A stretch of DNA of 64,000 nucleotides from DATFVJ01 sp963712955. GTDB lineage: Bacteria > Actinomycetota > Actinomycetes > Streptosporangiales > Streptosporangiaceae. The translations under genes and the position numbers were made by a program. The notes below the pieces were generated by a model. That model searched no databases. It worked only from the letters and a program-made list of their open reading frames with translations, and was not told the DNA's origin. The stretch lies in assembly GCA_963712955.1 (NCBI GenBank), contig CAVQKF010000010.1:124001-188000 (forward strand), read 5' to 3'. Below are positions 1 to 9,828 of the stretch, piece by piece. The first letter of the stretch is position 1. The number at the start of each line of letters is the position of its first letter.

Positions 1-177
1 CGGCTGAACGTCAATGGATCCGCCATCTCCCTCGGGCACCCGGTGGGCGCCACCGGATGCCGGATCCTGACGACGCTGCTGCACGAGATGGATCGCCGCG
101 GCAGCCGTTATGGACTGGAAACGATGTGCATCGGCGGCGGGCAGGGCCTCGCGGCCGTCTTCGAGCGGCCGGCGTGA
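1..177 (+). CDS. Thiolase (acetyl-CoA acyltransferase), 3' end only
   Basis: The window opens inside this gene; the last 58 codons are present and end in TGA at 175-177. Two signatures of the thiolase C-terminal domain are visible: GHPVGATG, carrying the catalytic His, and CIGGGQG, carrying the Cys that acts as general acid/base. Family knowledge: thiolases cleave 3-ketoacyl-CoA or condense two acyl-CoAs in the cytoplasm. It precedes two acyl-CoA dehydrogenases on the same strand, so a beta-oxidation-like or acyl-CoA-supplying role next to the megasynthase is inferred. Substrate chain length cannot be judged from this fragment. Confidence 0.9.
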   Translation, partial: RLNVNGSAISLGHPVGATGCRILTTLLHEMDRRGSRYGLETMCIGGGQGLAAVFERPA

Positions 178-332
178 TCCCGGTCGGGCCTGGCCAGGGG
201 CGCGGATCACCCGGGTCATCCCGCCAGGCCGCTGCGGTCCTCTAGCTGGCGCTAGCTGCTAGCACGTCACCCGCGTGTTCAAGGCCAGTTCGGGCAGGAA
301 AGCCGACGGGCAGTGACCATTCAGGAGGGCAC

Positions 333-1484
333 GTGGACGAGGCCGACGTCCGGGAAATCATCGAGGCGACCCGCCGCCTGGTACGCGAGCAGGTGCTGCC
401 GCTCGAGCAGCAGATCGACGAGACCGACGAGATGCCGCCCGAGCTCAGACGGACCGCGGCCGACATGGGCCTGTACGGCTTCGCGATCCCCGAGATCTAT
501 GGTGGGCTCGGCATGTCGGCAACGCAGGAAGCCAGGCTCTCGATGGAGCTCGGCTACACAACCCCGGCGTTCCGCTCGCTGTTCGGCACCAACAACGGAG
601 TCGCCGGCCACGTGCTGCTCGAAGGCGGCACAGACAAGCAGAAGGCCGAGTGCCTGCCCCGGCTCGCGAGCGGCGAGTGGACCACGTCGTTCGCGCTGAC
701 CGAGGCGGAAGCGGGTTCCGATCCTGCGGGCCTGACGGCATCCGCACGGCGGACCGGCGGCGGTTACGTGCTGAACGGCAGCAAGCGTTACATCACCAAC
801 GCCCCGATCGCCGATCTGTTCATGGTCTTCGCCCGGCATGGCACGGCACAGAAGGCGACCAGGGACGTATCTGCCTTCCTCGTGCCCGCGGGCACGCCGG
901 GGCTGAGGGTCGGGCCGCGCGACCCCAAGATGGGCCAGCATGGCGCGTGGACGGCCGATGTCATCCTCGATGACGTGCTTGTCGGGGCCGACGCGCTTGT
1001 CGGCGGCATCGAAGGCGAGGGCTATCACCTCGCCATGCGCTGCCTGGCACATGGCCGACTGCAAATCGGGGCGATCTGCGTGGGGATGGCTCAGCGGTTG
1101 CTCGAGGAGACGGTCTCCTACGCGCTGCAGCGCCGTCAGTCCGGCCACCCGATCGCCGAGTTCCAGCTCATTCAGGGCATGATCGCCGACTCACAGACCG
1201 ACGTGTACGCGGGCCGCTCGCTGGTCCTCGCGGCCGCTGCCGCGTACGACTCCGGCGAGGACACGCGGATGGGCCCCTCGTGTGCGAAATACTTCGCAAG
1301 CGAGATGGTCGGGCGGGTGGCCGACCGGGCGGTACAGGTCTACGGCGGCGCCGGATACATGCGTGGCGTGGCCGTGGAGCGCTTCTACCGCGATGCCCGG
1401 CTGTTCCGTATCTATGAGGGCACGAGCCAGGTGCAGCAGGTCGTGATCGCCAGGGAGGCACTGGCCCGCGCCGCCCGCCGGTAG
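333..1484 (+). CDS. Acyl-CoA dehydrogenase (383 aa)
   Basis: FAD-dependent alpha,beta-dehydrogenation of an acyl-CoA thioester is predicted. The length is normal for the family. Signature 1 is seen as FALTEAEAGSDPAG and the C-terminal signature as QVYGGAGYMRG followed by RIYEGTSQ, whose Glu is at the usual catalytic-base position. The start is GTG at 333; AGGAGG at 323-328 supports it, although the spacing is short. It lies 155 bp after the thiolase and 269 bp before a second, larger dehydrogenase. The electron acceptor would be ETF, which is not encoded nearby. Substrate is unknown; context suggests supply or editing of acyl-CoA for the downstream synthase. Confidence 0.9.
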   Translation: MDEADVREIIEATRRLVREQVLPLEQQIDETDEMPPELRRTAADMGLYGFAIPEIYGGLGMSATQEARLSMELGYTTPAFRSLFGTNNGVAGHVLLEGGTDKQKAECLPRLASGEWTTSFALTEAEAGSDPAGLTASARRTGGGYVLNGSKRYITNAPIADLFMVFARHGTAQKATRDVSAFLVPAGTPGLRVGPRDPKMGQHGAWTADVILDDVLVGADALVGGIEGEGYHLAMRCLAHGRLQIGAICVGMAQRLLEETVSYALQRRQSGHPIAEFQLIQGMIADSQTDVYAGRSLVLAAAAAYDSGEDTRMGPSCAKYFASEMVGRVADRAVQVYGGAGYMRGVAVERFYRDARLFRIYEGTSQVQQVVIAREALARAARR

Positions 1485-1636
1485 GAGACACCTCAACCAG
1501 CGGGCGCGCGGGCGCCGCCGGGCGGGGCGGAGCGCAGCGGCGAGCGTGGTCTCATCCGGCCCGCTGTTACCCACCCACCGACGCACGCCGCATGCGCCAC
1601 GCCATCCGCTGGCCACTCCTTGCTGAGCATCGGCAG

Positions 1637-1662
1637 ATTACCAACATATTACCAGTGAGTAA
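1637..1662. promoter_or_regulatory. Possible TetR-type operator before the second acyl-CoA dehydrogenase
   Basis: In the gap before the gene at 1754, TTAC-N6-GTAA (1649-1662) is an inverted repeat. The heptamer ATTACCA occurs twice 11 bp apart (1637-1643 and 1648-1654), about one helical turn. The stretch is AT-rich for this genome. TetR-family repressors of fatty-acid genes often bind such palindromes, but no regulator gene is adjacent, so this is inference. Confidence 0.35.
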
Positions 1663-1753
1663 CTGGCGATAGCCCCTTGTTCTAGGGACCTATTTCCTCT
1701 GACACTCACCTTTGGGCCGGAGGAAGGTTCGGAGAAAAAGAGGGGTACGAAAC

Positions 1754-3466
1754 ATGACGCTGACCACAAGCCCAGCCGAGGCGGAAACCGGCATCGGCCT
1801 CGATGCCGACACCCTCAAGATGACGCTCGAGGCAATACGCGACTTCGTCACAGACGCGATGCCCCCGGACCGGCAGCTCAAGCTCGACCACGAGGATGTC
1901 TGCCCTGAGGACATCGTCCACGGCATGTCCAGCGACCAGCTGGGCATCCAGCTGGTGTTCATCCCCGAGGAGTACGGCGGGATGGGCGGCTGCACCATGG
2001 ACGTCTACCGGGTGTGCGAGCAGATGGCCCGCCTTGACCTGGGCCTCGCCACCAGCGTGCTCGCGACGTTCCTTGGCAGTGACCCGATCTACATGGGCGC
2101 CACACCTGACCAGAAACGCCTGTGGCTCTCCGAGATTGCCGAGCAGGGAATCCTGTACGCGTACGGCGCCACCGAACCGGAGGCGGGCAGCGACCTCGGC
2201 GCGATCAAGACCACCGCGACGCCCGTCGTCGAAGGCGGCAAGGTCACCGGATACAAGCTGAACGGCCGCAAGCAGTGGATCAGCAACGGCGGCATCGCCG
2301 GCAAGTACACCATCCTGGCCATGGCGCCCGCCGGGCCGACCTGGTTCGTGCTCAACCGCGACACCGAGGGCTTCGCCCCGGCCAAGCCGGAGGACAAGCA
2401 CGGCATCCGGCTGTCCAATACGGCAGCTTTGTTCCTCGACGATGTCTACGTGCCGGCTGAGAACCTGATCGGCCTGGTCGAAGGGCAGGGCCTCGTGCAG
2501 GCGCAGAAGGTCTTCGGCTACACGCGGCTGATGGTCGCGTCCTTCGGCCTTGGCGGCGGCTGGTCCGCGCTCGACCGCGCGATCCCATACTCGACCACCC
2601 GCATCCAGGCGGGCGCGCCCCTGTCAGAAAAGCAGGGCTACACACACAAGCTCATCGTCCCGAACGTCGTCAGGCTGGAGGCCGCACGCGCCTACATCGA
2701 GTACACCGCGCGGCGGATCAATGCGGGTGAAGGCGAAGAAGGGGCCCTCAACACCGAAGGCGCCATCGCCAAGTACATGGCGACGGAGGCGGGCAACACT
2801 GCCGCCGAGGCGGCCATCCAAGCTCATGGTGGTTACGGCTACACGCGTGAGTACATGGTCGAGAAGATCAAGCGCGACGTCCGGATCACCACGATCTATG
2901 AGGGTACCTCCGAGATCATGGAGATGACGATCGCGCGCGACCGGTGGCAGCAGCACCTGAAGTCCGTCGGCCACTACTACCCGGAGATCGCTGCCGAGCT
3001 TCGCGCGCTGCACGCGAGACACCCGGACGTCGGCGCCGATACCGCGGCCCTCGCCAGCCAGGCGCTCGGCGCTGTGCTCGAAGCCTGCCGCACAGGCCGC
3101 CTCACCAGGAACCAGCACATACTGCTGCGGCTCGGCGAGCTGATCGCGTACGCGGAGTGCGCCGGATGTTTCGCGGCCCGCGCGGCGGCAGCTCTCGACG
3201 GCGTCCTTCCCGCGAAGGCCGACCACCGGTTCGCTCCCGCGGCTCTTGCCGCGATGAGCCGCGTGTTCGCCCGTGACGCCGCGAACAAGGTGGCCAGCGA
3301 CGGGATGCAATGGGTGATCGGCGCCGGAGGCGGCGGCACCCCGTTCGAAACCGGCCTCGGACTTGACGCGGTACGCGCCGCCCAGGCAGGGCTTCTAGCC
3401 GACATGGACCAAGTTGCCGACGCCCTCTACGGGCGCTCCGGCTCCGCTTCCCAGACCAAGAACTGA
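1754..3466 (+). CDS. Acyl-CoA dehydrogenase, long form with C-terminal extension (570 aa)
   Basis: Shows YGATEPEAGSDLGAIKTTA (family signature 1) and GGYGYTREYMVEKIKRDVR then TTIYEGTSEI with the catalytic Glu. About 140 residues of helical extension follow, as in the 580-600-aa acyl-CoA dehydrogenase subgroup. I chose ATG 1754, with AGAGGGG about 8 nt upstream, over an in-frame TTG at 1712 that would add 14 Arg/Lys-rich residues. The stop is 5 nt before the megasynthase ATG, so the two are almost surely co-transcribed. Role by context: introducing or handling unsaturation in substrates or products of the PUFA-like synthase, which itself shows no enoyl reductase. Substrate not provable from sequence. 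Confidence 0.88.
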   Translation: MTLTTSPAEAETGIGLDADTLKMTLEAIRDFVTDAMPPDRQLKLDHEDVCPEDIVHGMSSDQLGIQLVFIPEEYGGMGGCTMDVYRVCEQMARLDLGLATSVLATFLGSDPIYMGATPDQKRLWLSEIAEQGILYAYGATEPEAGSDLGAIKTTATPVVEGGKVTGYKLNGRKQWISNGGIAGKYTILAMAPAGPTWFVLNRDTEGFAPAKPEDKHGIRLSNTAALFLDDVYVPAENLIGLVEGQGLVQAQKVFGYTRLMVASFGLGGGWSALDRAIPYSTTRIQAGAPLSEKQGYTHKLIVPNVVRLEAARAYIEYTARRINAGEGEEGALNTEGAIAKYMATEAGNTAAEAAIQAHGGYGYTREYMVEKIKRDVRITTIYEGTSEIMEMTIARDRWQQHLKSVGHYYPEIAAELRALHARHPDVGADTAALASQALGAVLEACRTGRLTRNQHILLRLGELIAYAECAGCFAARAAAALDGVLPAKADHRFAPAALAAMSRVFARDAANKVASDGMQWVIGAGGGGTPFETGLGLDAVRAAQAGLLADMDQVADALYGRSGSASQTKN

Positions 3467-3471
3467 GCGCT

Positions 3472-6400
3472 ATGACCACGAACCAGCAATCCCAAAACCG
3501 TCCAGCTCCTGGTCAGCCGCGGCCCATCGCCATCGTCGGCGTGGGCGCCATCATGCCCGAGGCACCCACCGCGGCGGCGTTCTGGAAAAACATTACCGAC
3601 GGCCGTTACTGCATCACCGATGTCCCGAAGGACCGGTGGGACCCGGATCTGTACTACGACGCGGACCGGCACGCGCCCGACAAGACCTACTCGCGCATCG
3701 GCGGGTGGGTCCGCGACTTCCCGTGGGATCCCTTCGGATGGCGGCTGGCGCTGCCGCCGAAGGTTTCCGAGCAGATGGACGACGGCCAGAAGTGGGCTGT
3801 CTCCGCGGCACGCGCGGCGCTCACCGACGCGGGCTGGCCGGAATGGGGGGTAGACCCGGAGCGGGTCGCCGTCATACTCGGCAACGCGATCGGCGGTGAC
3901 AAGCACTACGCGACCAGCCTCCGCGTCCACCTCCCTGAGTTCCTCAAGGACCTCGCCCAGTCGCCCGCGTTCGCCGAGCTGCCCGCCAGCACCCGCGACA
4001 TGATCGTCGAGGAGACCACGAAGACGTTCAAGAGCCAGCTGCCGGAGGTAACCGAGGACTCGATGCCGGGCGAGCTCGCGAACATCCTCGCCAGCCGGAT
4101 CGCGAGCCTGTTCAACTTCCGCGGGGCCGGCTTCACCACCGACGCAGCCTGTGCCTCCGCGCTGGCCGCCCTCAACGCCGCCGCGACGGGGCTTCTCGAC
4201 GGGCAGTTCGACGCCGCGATCACCGGCGGCGTGGACCGCAACATGGCCGTCAGCGGGTTCGTGAAGTTCTGCAAGATCGGAGCGCTCTCCGCGACGGGGA
4301 CACGTCCGTTCGACGCCGGGGCCGACGGCTTCGTCATGGGTGAGGGCGCGGCGTTGTTCGTGCTCAAGCGGCTCGCCGACGCCGAGCGCGACGGCGACAA
4401 GATCTACGCGGTGCTGCTCGGTGTCGCGGGGTCGAGCGACGGCAAGGGCAAGGGGATCACCGCCCCCAATCCTGTCGGCCAGAAGCTGGCGGTGGAACGG
4501 GCCTGGCGCAACGCCTGCGTCGACCCGTCGACCGTGTCCTGTCTCGAAGCGCACGGCACGTCGACACGCGCCGGCGACGCCTCCGAGCTTGAATGCCTTA
4601 CCACCGTCTTCGGCGGAGCCGGCGCCGCCCCGGGCTCGATCGCCCTGGGCTCGGTGAAGTCGAACATCGGTCACTTGAAGGCCGCGGCGGGCGCCGCCGG
4701 GCTATTCAAGATGACCATGGCGCTGCACGACAAGGTGCTGCCGCCGAGCCTGAACTTCAACGACCCGAACCCGAACGTCGACTGGGCGACCTCACCGTTC
4801 CAGGTGAACACGGAGCTTCGTGACTGGCCGACACCACCATGCGGCGTGCGGCGTGGCGGCATCAGCGCCTTCGGCTTCGGCGGCACCAACTTCCACGTAG
4901 TGCTCGAGGAGTACATCCCCGGCAGGTACGACAGCCATGACCAGCAGACCTCCGCGGGCGCGGACACTACCGCGACGGTGACGGGGAGCACGGAAGGATC
5001 CACTGCCACGGCAGGCAACACGCAGGCAGCCACCGCGGCAGGCAACACGCAGGCAGCCACCGCGACGACAGCGGGACTCCCGGACGCAGCCGGCGCCACT
5101 ACCCAGGGCCCGGCGGCAGCGGCTGTCAGGGCACCGCTGCGCGGCGCCCTCGTGGTGGGCGGCGAGAGCGATGCGGACCTGGCCGCCCAGCTGACATCGA
5201 TCCAGGAGCAGGCCGCCAAGGGTCTGGCGCCCGAACCCAGGCCGCCGGACCCTGCCCTGGCCACGGCGAAGGTGCGCGCCGCCATCGACTACGGCGACGC
5301 GGCTGAGCTCGCGGACAAGGCAGGCCGCGCCGCGGCGGCACTGACCAAGGGAAGCCCGCAGCTTGCGAAGATGCTGCGTGCCCGCGGCATCTTCATCGGC
5401 CACGGCCCGGCGCCCAAGGTCGCCTTCCTCTACACCGGCCAGGGCTCGCAGTACGTCAACATGCTGCGCGCACTGTGCGAGACCGAGCCGATCGTGGAGC
5501 AGACGTTCGCCGAGGCGGACCGGCTCATGACGCCAATCCTCGGCAAGCCGCTGACCAGCTACATCTTCATCGACCAGAACGACCCGGCCGCCGTTGCCCA
5601 GCTCGAGCAGCAGCTTCTGCAGACCGAGATCACCCAGCCGGCCGTGATGGCCGCCGACCTGGCGCTGACCCGGCTGCTTGCCGCGTACGGCATCCGGCCG
5701 GACATGGTGATGGGTCACAGCGTTGGTGAGTACGGCGCACTGATGGCCGCGGGCGCCCTGTCGTTCGAGGCCACAATGGAGGCGGTCAGCGCCCGCGGCC
5801 GCGAGATGGCCAACCTGGATATCCCAGACAACGGCGCGATGGCGGCCGTCATGGCACCGCTGGAGGAGATCGAGCGGACGCTGGCGTCGGCGGACGGCTA
5901 CGTCGTCATGGCCAACATCAACAGCAACCATCAGGCCGTCATCGGCGGCGCGACCGCGGCCGTCGAGCAGGCGGTCGCGAAATTCGTCGAGGCCGGGCGC
6001 ACGGCCATGCGCATCCCGGTCAGCATGGCCTTCCACACGTCGATCGTCGCGCCGATCAGCGAGCCGCTGCGACGGCAGCTCGCCAGGCTCGGGCTGAGGC
6101 CGCCGGTCCTGCCAATCGTGGCCAACGTCGACGGCGAGTTCTATCCGGTCACGGGCCCCGACGTGACCGCCCAGATGCTCGACATCCTGGGCCGCCAGGT
6201 CGCGTCGCCCGTCCAGTGGATCAAGGGCCTGCGGACCCTGTACGACGCTGGGGCGCGCGTGTTCGTCGAGGTCGGGCCGAAGAAGGCACTGCATGGCTTC
6301 GCCGAAGACGTGCTCGGCGCGGACGCCGACGTCCTCGCGCTGTTCACCAACCACCCGAAGTTCGGCGACATCCCTTCGTTCAACACCGCGCTTTGCGGCC

Positions 6401-9400
6401 TGTACGCTTCCGGCTTCGGATACTCCGCCGCCGCGGCGCAAGCACAGCCAACCGTCCAGGCAGCAGCCCCCGCGGCGACCCTGGCACAGCCCTCGGCAGG
6501 AGACCGGGCCGCGCCCGCCGCCGAGCCCGCCGCTCACCTCCCAATACCCACAGTTACGGGAGCAGCCATGCCCGCTGACCGATACTCCGAACTTGGCCAC
6601 ATGGTCGCTGACCTCGTCGACCGCAACCGTGACGTCCTGGAGGGCACCGCGGGTGCCGCGCCATCAGCGCGGGCCGTCTCGCCGCTGCGCGAGCCAGCCC
6701 TCATGGAGCCGGTTGTCATTACCGGTGCCGCGATGGGCCTGCCTGGCGTAGCGAGGGTCTTCGACGACGAGAACGTCGCCAGGATCCTGTCGGGGCAGCA
6801 GTTCATCAAGGCCGTGCCGGACGAGATGCGCCGCGCGATGGCGGACAAGCACATCACCCGGCTGGTCAAAGGCGACGGCGGCGACCCCGTGTTCGAAGTC
6901 ATCGACAGTAAGGACGACGTCGTCAAGCTGGCCGGCCAGTACGGCGCCTTCGACCTGGTCGAGGAGTTCGGCATCAACAAGGACCGCGACCTCGCGCTCG
7001 ACCCTGTCACGAGGCTGGCGATCGGCGCGGGGATTGACGCACTGCGCGACGCGGGAATCCCGCTGGTGCACAGCTATCACACCACCACGCTCGGGACGCA
7101 GCTTCCGGGCCCCTGGAGGCTGCCCGACGAGTTGCGGGACGAGACCGGCGTGATCTTCGCGTCGGCGTTCCCCGGCATCGACTCCGTTATCAACGACGTC
7201 AACCTCTACCACGAGGACCGGGCTCGCAGGCACGAACTCGCGACCCTGCAGGATGTGCGCGCGAGGATGAACGCGGCGGACCCCGCCGTCGCCGAGGTGG
7301 GCAGGCGCATCACCGACCTGCAGCACGCGATCGAGTCGCAGCCGTTCACGTTCGACCGCCGCTACCTGTTCAGGGTGCTTCCAATGGGTCACTCGCAGTT
7401 CGCCGAGGTGATCGGCGCGCGCGGACCCAACACGCAGGTGAACGCCGCCTGCGCCAGCACCGCACAGGCACTGAGCATCGCCGAGGACTGGATCGGGGCC
7501 GGCCGCTGCCGGCGCGTCATCATCGTCTCGGCTGACGACGTCGCGTCGGAGACGACGATGCCCTGGACCGGCTCCGGGTTCCTCGCCACCGGCGCGGCCG
7601 CTACCGACGAGCGGGTCGAAGATGCGGCCCTGCCGTTCGACCGCCGCAGGCACGGGATGATTCTCGGTTCCGGTACGGCGGGACTTGTCGTCGAGTCAGC
7701 CGAGGCGGCACGCGAACGCGGCGTCCGCCCGATCTGCGAGATGCTCGCTGGGGTCACCGCCAACAGCGCCTTCCACGGCACCAGGCTCGATGTCAGCCAC
7801 ATCGGCCTGGTCATGGAGCAGCTCATGTCGAAGGCGGAGCGGTACGGGATCGACCGCCACGCGATCGCGGCCAACACGGTGTTCATCTCCCATGAGACCT
7901 ACACACCCGCGCGCGGCGGCAGCGCGAGCGCCGAGATCAACGGGCTGCGCAAGATCTTCGGCCCGGATGCGGACTCGCTCGTCATCGCGAACACGAAGGG
8001 CTTCACCGGTCACGCGATGGGCGCGGGGATCGAGGAGGTCGTCGCCGTCAAGGCGCTCGAAACGGGCCTCGTCCCGCCAGTGGCGAACTTCCGCGAGATC
8101 GACCCCGAGCTTGGTGCGCTCAATCTGTCCCTCGGCGGCTCCTATCCCGTGACGTACGCGCTCAGGTTCGCTGCCGGTTTCGGTTCGCAGATCGCGATGG
8201 CGCTGCTGCGCTGGGTCGAGCCGCCCGACGGGATGCGCCACGCGCCGAGCGAACTCGGCTATGCCTACCGTGTCGCCGACAAGGCGGTGTGGCAGGAGTG
8301 GCTTGCGCGGGTGAGCGGCCGCAACGATCCGCGGCTCGAGGTCGTGACGCGCCGGCTGCGCGTCGTCGACGACGGCCCGCCGGTGCTGGCTGCGCCAGCC
8401 GTGCACCCTGCGCAGATGCCCGCGACCGTCCAGCCGGCCGCGACCGTTCCCATGCCCGCACCCGTGCCAGCACCCGCACCCGTGCCAGCGCCCGTGCCCG
8501 CACCCGCACCCGTTCCAGCGCCCGCACCCGCCGCTGCACCCGCACCCGTTCCAGCGCCCGCACCCGCCGCTGCACCCGCACCCGTGCCAGCGCCCGCACC
8601 CGCCGCTGCACCCGCACCCGTGCCAGCGCCCGCACCCGCCGCTGCACCCGCACCCGTACCCGCCGCTGCTCCCGCGCCAGCGCCCGCACCCGCCGCCGCA
8701 CCCGCACCCGAGCCCGCGCCTTCCGAAATGCAATCCGACGATCCTGCCGCGATCGCGGATGCCGTTGTGGGCATTGTCGAGCGCCTCACCGGTTACCCGC
8801 GTGACCTGCTCGACACCGACCTGGACCTGGAGGCGGATCTCGGCGTCGACACGGTCAAGCAGGCGGAAGTCTTCGCGGCCGTCCGTGAGCAGTTCGGCAT
8901 CGCCCGGGACGAGAACCTGAAGCTGCGCGAATTCCCGACCCTCGCCCACGTCATCCGCTTCGTCATCGACCGGACACTGGACCTGGCAGAGCCAACCATC
9001 GCAGCGGTGCCGGCCGCGGCACCCGTACCCGCGTCTTCCGCAGAGCAGGCCGGGGATCCGGTCGAGGCAGCCGTTGTGGGCATCGTCGAGCGCCTCACCG
9101 GTTACCCGCGTGACCTGCTCGACACCGACCTGGACCTGGAGGCGGATCTCGGCGTCGACACGGTCAAGCAGGCGGAAGTCTTCGCGGCCGTCCGCGAGCA
9201 GTTCGGCATCGCCCGCGACGAGAACATGAAGCTCCGCGACTTCCCGACCCTCGCCCACGTCATCGGCTTCGTCCGCGACCGGACACAAGGGGCAGCGCCA
9301 CAGGCGGAAACGCCCGCCGCAGGGCCACCCGCCCAGCCGGCCGCGCAGCCGCCTGCCGCGGCGCCCGCCCCGGCACCCGAGGCTGTCGCGGCACCCGCCG

Positions 9401-9828
9401 CGGCCGGGCCGGCCGACATCGATGCGATCACCACCCAGATCGTGCAGATCGTCAGCGAGCTGACCGGCTACCCGGCCGACCTGCTCGACACCGACCTGGA
9501 CCTGGAGGCCGACCTCGGCGTCGACACGGTCAAGCAGGCGGAAGTCTTCGCGGCCGTCCGCGAGCAGTTCGGCATCCCCCGCGACGAGAACATGAAGCTC
9601 CGCGACTTCCCGACCCTCGCCCACGTCATCGCCTTCGCCCGCGACCGGACACAGGGGGCAGCGCCTGCTGCGGCAGCGCCGGCCCGCAGCCGCCCGCCGC
9701 GGCACCCGCGGCGGCACCCGTTGCGGCACCCGCCCCGGCACCCGAGGCTGTCGCGGCACCCGCCGCGGCCGGGCCGGCCGACATCGATGCGATCACCACC
9801 CAGATCGTGCAGATCGTCAGCGAGCTGA
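3472..9828 (+). CDS. PUFA-synthase-like type I megasynthase, N-terminal part (KS-AT-KS-ACP-ACP-ACP)
   Basis: Domains in order: ketosynthase 1 (about 15-480) with Cys227 in DAACAS, His361 in EAHGTST and His401 in NIGHLK; acyltransferase (about 640-1000) with Ser750 in GHSVGEY and His855 in MAFHTS, a malonyl-type pattern; ketosynthase 2 (about 1078-1610) with Cys1327 in NAACAS, His1474 in SHETYTP and His1514 in GHAMGAG, so it looks active rather than a chain-length-factor; an Ala/Pro linker; then three carrier domains around Thr1794, Thr1897 and Thr2019. The last roughly 45 residues, past about nt 9685, are out of frame: one C is missing compared with the paralogous linker at 10046-10051, and the real protein continues in the next entry. 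Family knowledge: PfaA-like proteins carry KS-AT-tandem ACP-KR; a second KS inside the same chain is unusual. Confidence 0.9.
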   Translation: MTTNQQSQNRPAPGQPRPIAIVGVGAIMPEAPTAAAFWKNITDGRYCITDVPKDRWDPDLYYDADRHAPDKTYSRIGGWVRDFPWDPFGWRLALPPKVSEQMDDGQKWAVSAARAALTDAGWPEWGVDPERVAVILGNAIGGDKHYATSLRVHLPEFLKDLAQSPAFAELPASTRDMIVEETTKTFKSQLPEVTEDSMPGELANILASRIASLFNFRGAGFTTDAACASALAALNAAATGLLDGQFDAAITGGVDRNMAVSGFVKFCKIGALSATGTRPFDAGADGFVMGEGAALFVLKRLADAERDGDKIYAVLLGVAGSSDGKGKGITAPNPVGQKLAVERAWRNACVDPSTVSCLEAHGTSTRAGDASELECLTTVFGGAGAAPGSIALGSVKSNIGHLKAAAGAAGLFKMTMALHDKVLPPSLNFNDPNPNVDWATSPFQVNTELRDWPTPPCGVRRGGISAFGFGGTNFHVVLEEYIPGRYDSHDQQTSAGADTTATVTGSTEGSTATAGNTQAATAAGNTQAATATTAGLPDAAGATTQGPAAAAVRAPLRGALVVGGESDADLAAQLTSIQEQAAKGLAPEPRPPDPALATAKVRAAIDYGDAAELADKAGRAAAALTKGSPQLAKMLRARGIFIGHGPAPKVAFLYTGQGSQYVNMLRALCETEPIVEQTFAEADRLMTPILGKPLTSYIFIDQNDPAAVAQLEQQLLQTEITQPAVMAADLALTRLLAAYGIRPDMVMGHSVGEYGALMAAGALSFEATMEAVSARGREMANLDIPDNGAMAAVMAPLEEIERTLASADGYVVMANINSNHQAVIGGATAAVEQAVAKFVEAGRTAMRIPVSMAFHTSIVAPISEPLRRQLARLGLRPPVLPIVANVDGEFYPVTGPDVTAQMLDILGRQVASPVQWIKGLRTLYDAGARVFVEVGPKKALHGFAEDVLGADADVLALFTNHPKFGDIPSFNTALCGLYASGFGYSAAAAQAQPTVQAAAPAATLAQPSAGDRAAPAAEPAAHLPIPTVTGAAMPADRYSELGHMVADLVDRNRDVLEGTAGAAPSARAVSPLREPALMEPVVITGAAMGLPGVARVFDDENVARILSGQQFIKAVPDEMRRAMADKHITRLVKGDGGDPVFEVIDSKDDVVKLAGQYGAFDLVEEFGINKDRDLALDPVTRLAIGAGIDALRDAGIPLVHSYHTTTLGTQLPGPWRLPDELRDETGVIFASAFPGIDSVINDVNLYHEDRARRHELATLQDVRARMNAADPAVAEVGRRITDLQHAIESQPFTFDRRYLFRVLPMGHSQFAEVIGARGPNTQVNAACASTAQALSIAEDWIGAGRCRRVIIVSADDVASETTMPWTGSGFLATGAAATDERVEDAALPFDRRRHGMILGSGTAGLVVESAEAARERGVRPICEMLAGVTANSAFHGTRLDVSHIGLVMEQLMSKAERYGIDRHAIAANTVFISHETYTPARGGSASAEINGLRKIFGPDADSLVIANTKGFTGHAMGAGIEEVVAVKALETGLVPPVANFREIDPELGALNLSLGGSYPVTYALRFAAGFGSQIAMALLRWVEPPDGMRHAPSELGYAYRVADKAVWQEWLARVSGRNDPRLEVVTRRLRVVDDGPPVLAAPAVHPAQMPATVQPAATVPMPAPVPAPAPVPAPVPAPAPVPAPAPAAAPAPVPAPAPAAAPAPVPAPAPAAAPAPVPAPAPAAAPAPVPAAAPAPAPAPAAAPAPEPAPSEMQSDDPAAIADAVVGIVERLTGYPRDLLDTDLDLEADLGVDTVKQAEVFAAVREQFGIARDENLKLREFPTLAHVIRFVIDRTLDLAEPTIAAVPAAAPVPASSAEQAGDPVEAAVVGIVERLTGYPRDLLDTDLDLEADLGVDTVKQAEVFAAVREQFGIARDENMKLRDFPTLAHVIGFVRDRTQGAAPQAETPAAGPPAQPAAQPPAAAPAPAPEAVAAPAAAGPADIDAITTQIVQIVSELTGYPADLLDTDLDLEADLGVDTVKQAEVFAAVREQFGIPRDENMKLRDFPTLAHVIAFARDRTQGAAPAAAAPARSRPPRHPRRHPLRHPPRHPRLSRHPPRPGRPTSMRSPPRSCRSSAS
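8440..8727 (+). repeat. Ala/Pro low-complexity linker
   Basis: Coding repeat of alternating Ala-Pro(-Val/Ala) codons (cccgcacccg-type units) joins ketosynthase 2 to the first carrier domain. Such flexible linkers are usual between megasynthase domains. The DNA is prone to slippage and assembly errors, relevant to the frameshift further on. Confidence 0.8.

Noticed and set aside
242..255. CTAGC-TGGC-GCTAG inverted repeat after the thiolase gene
   Set aside because: Short arms, no promoter context; likely chance or a weak terminator.
321..1148. Long minus-strand ORF opposite the first acyl-CoA dehydrogenase
   Set aside because: Shadow frame of high-GC coding DNA; the plus strand has full family motifs.
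4792..6600. 602-codon minus-strand ORF
   Set aside because: Antisense shadow of ketosynthase/acyltransferase; no family sense.
9681..9690. Programmed -1 ribosomal frameshift
   Set aside because: No slippery heptamer; a one-base loss against the paralogous repeat explains it better.
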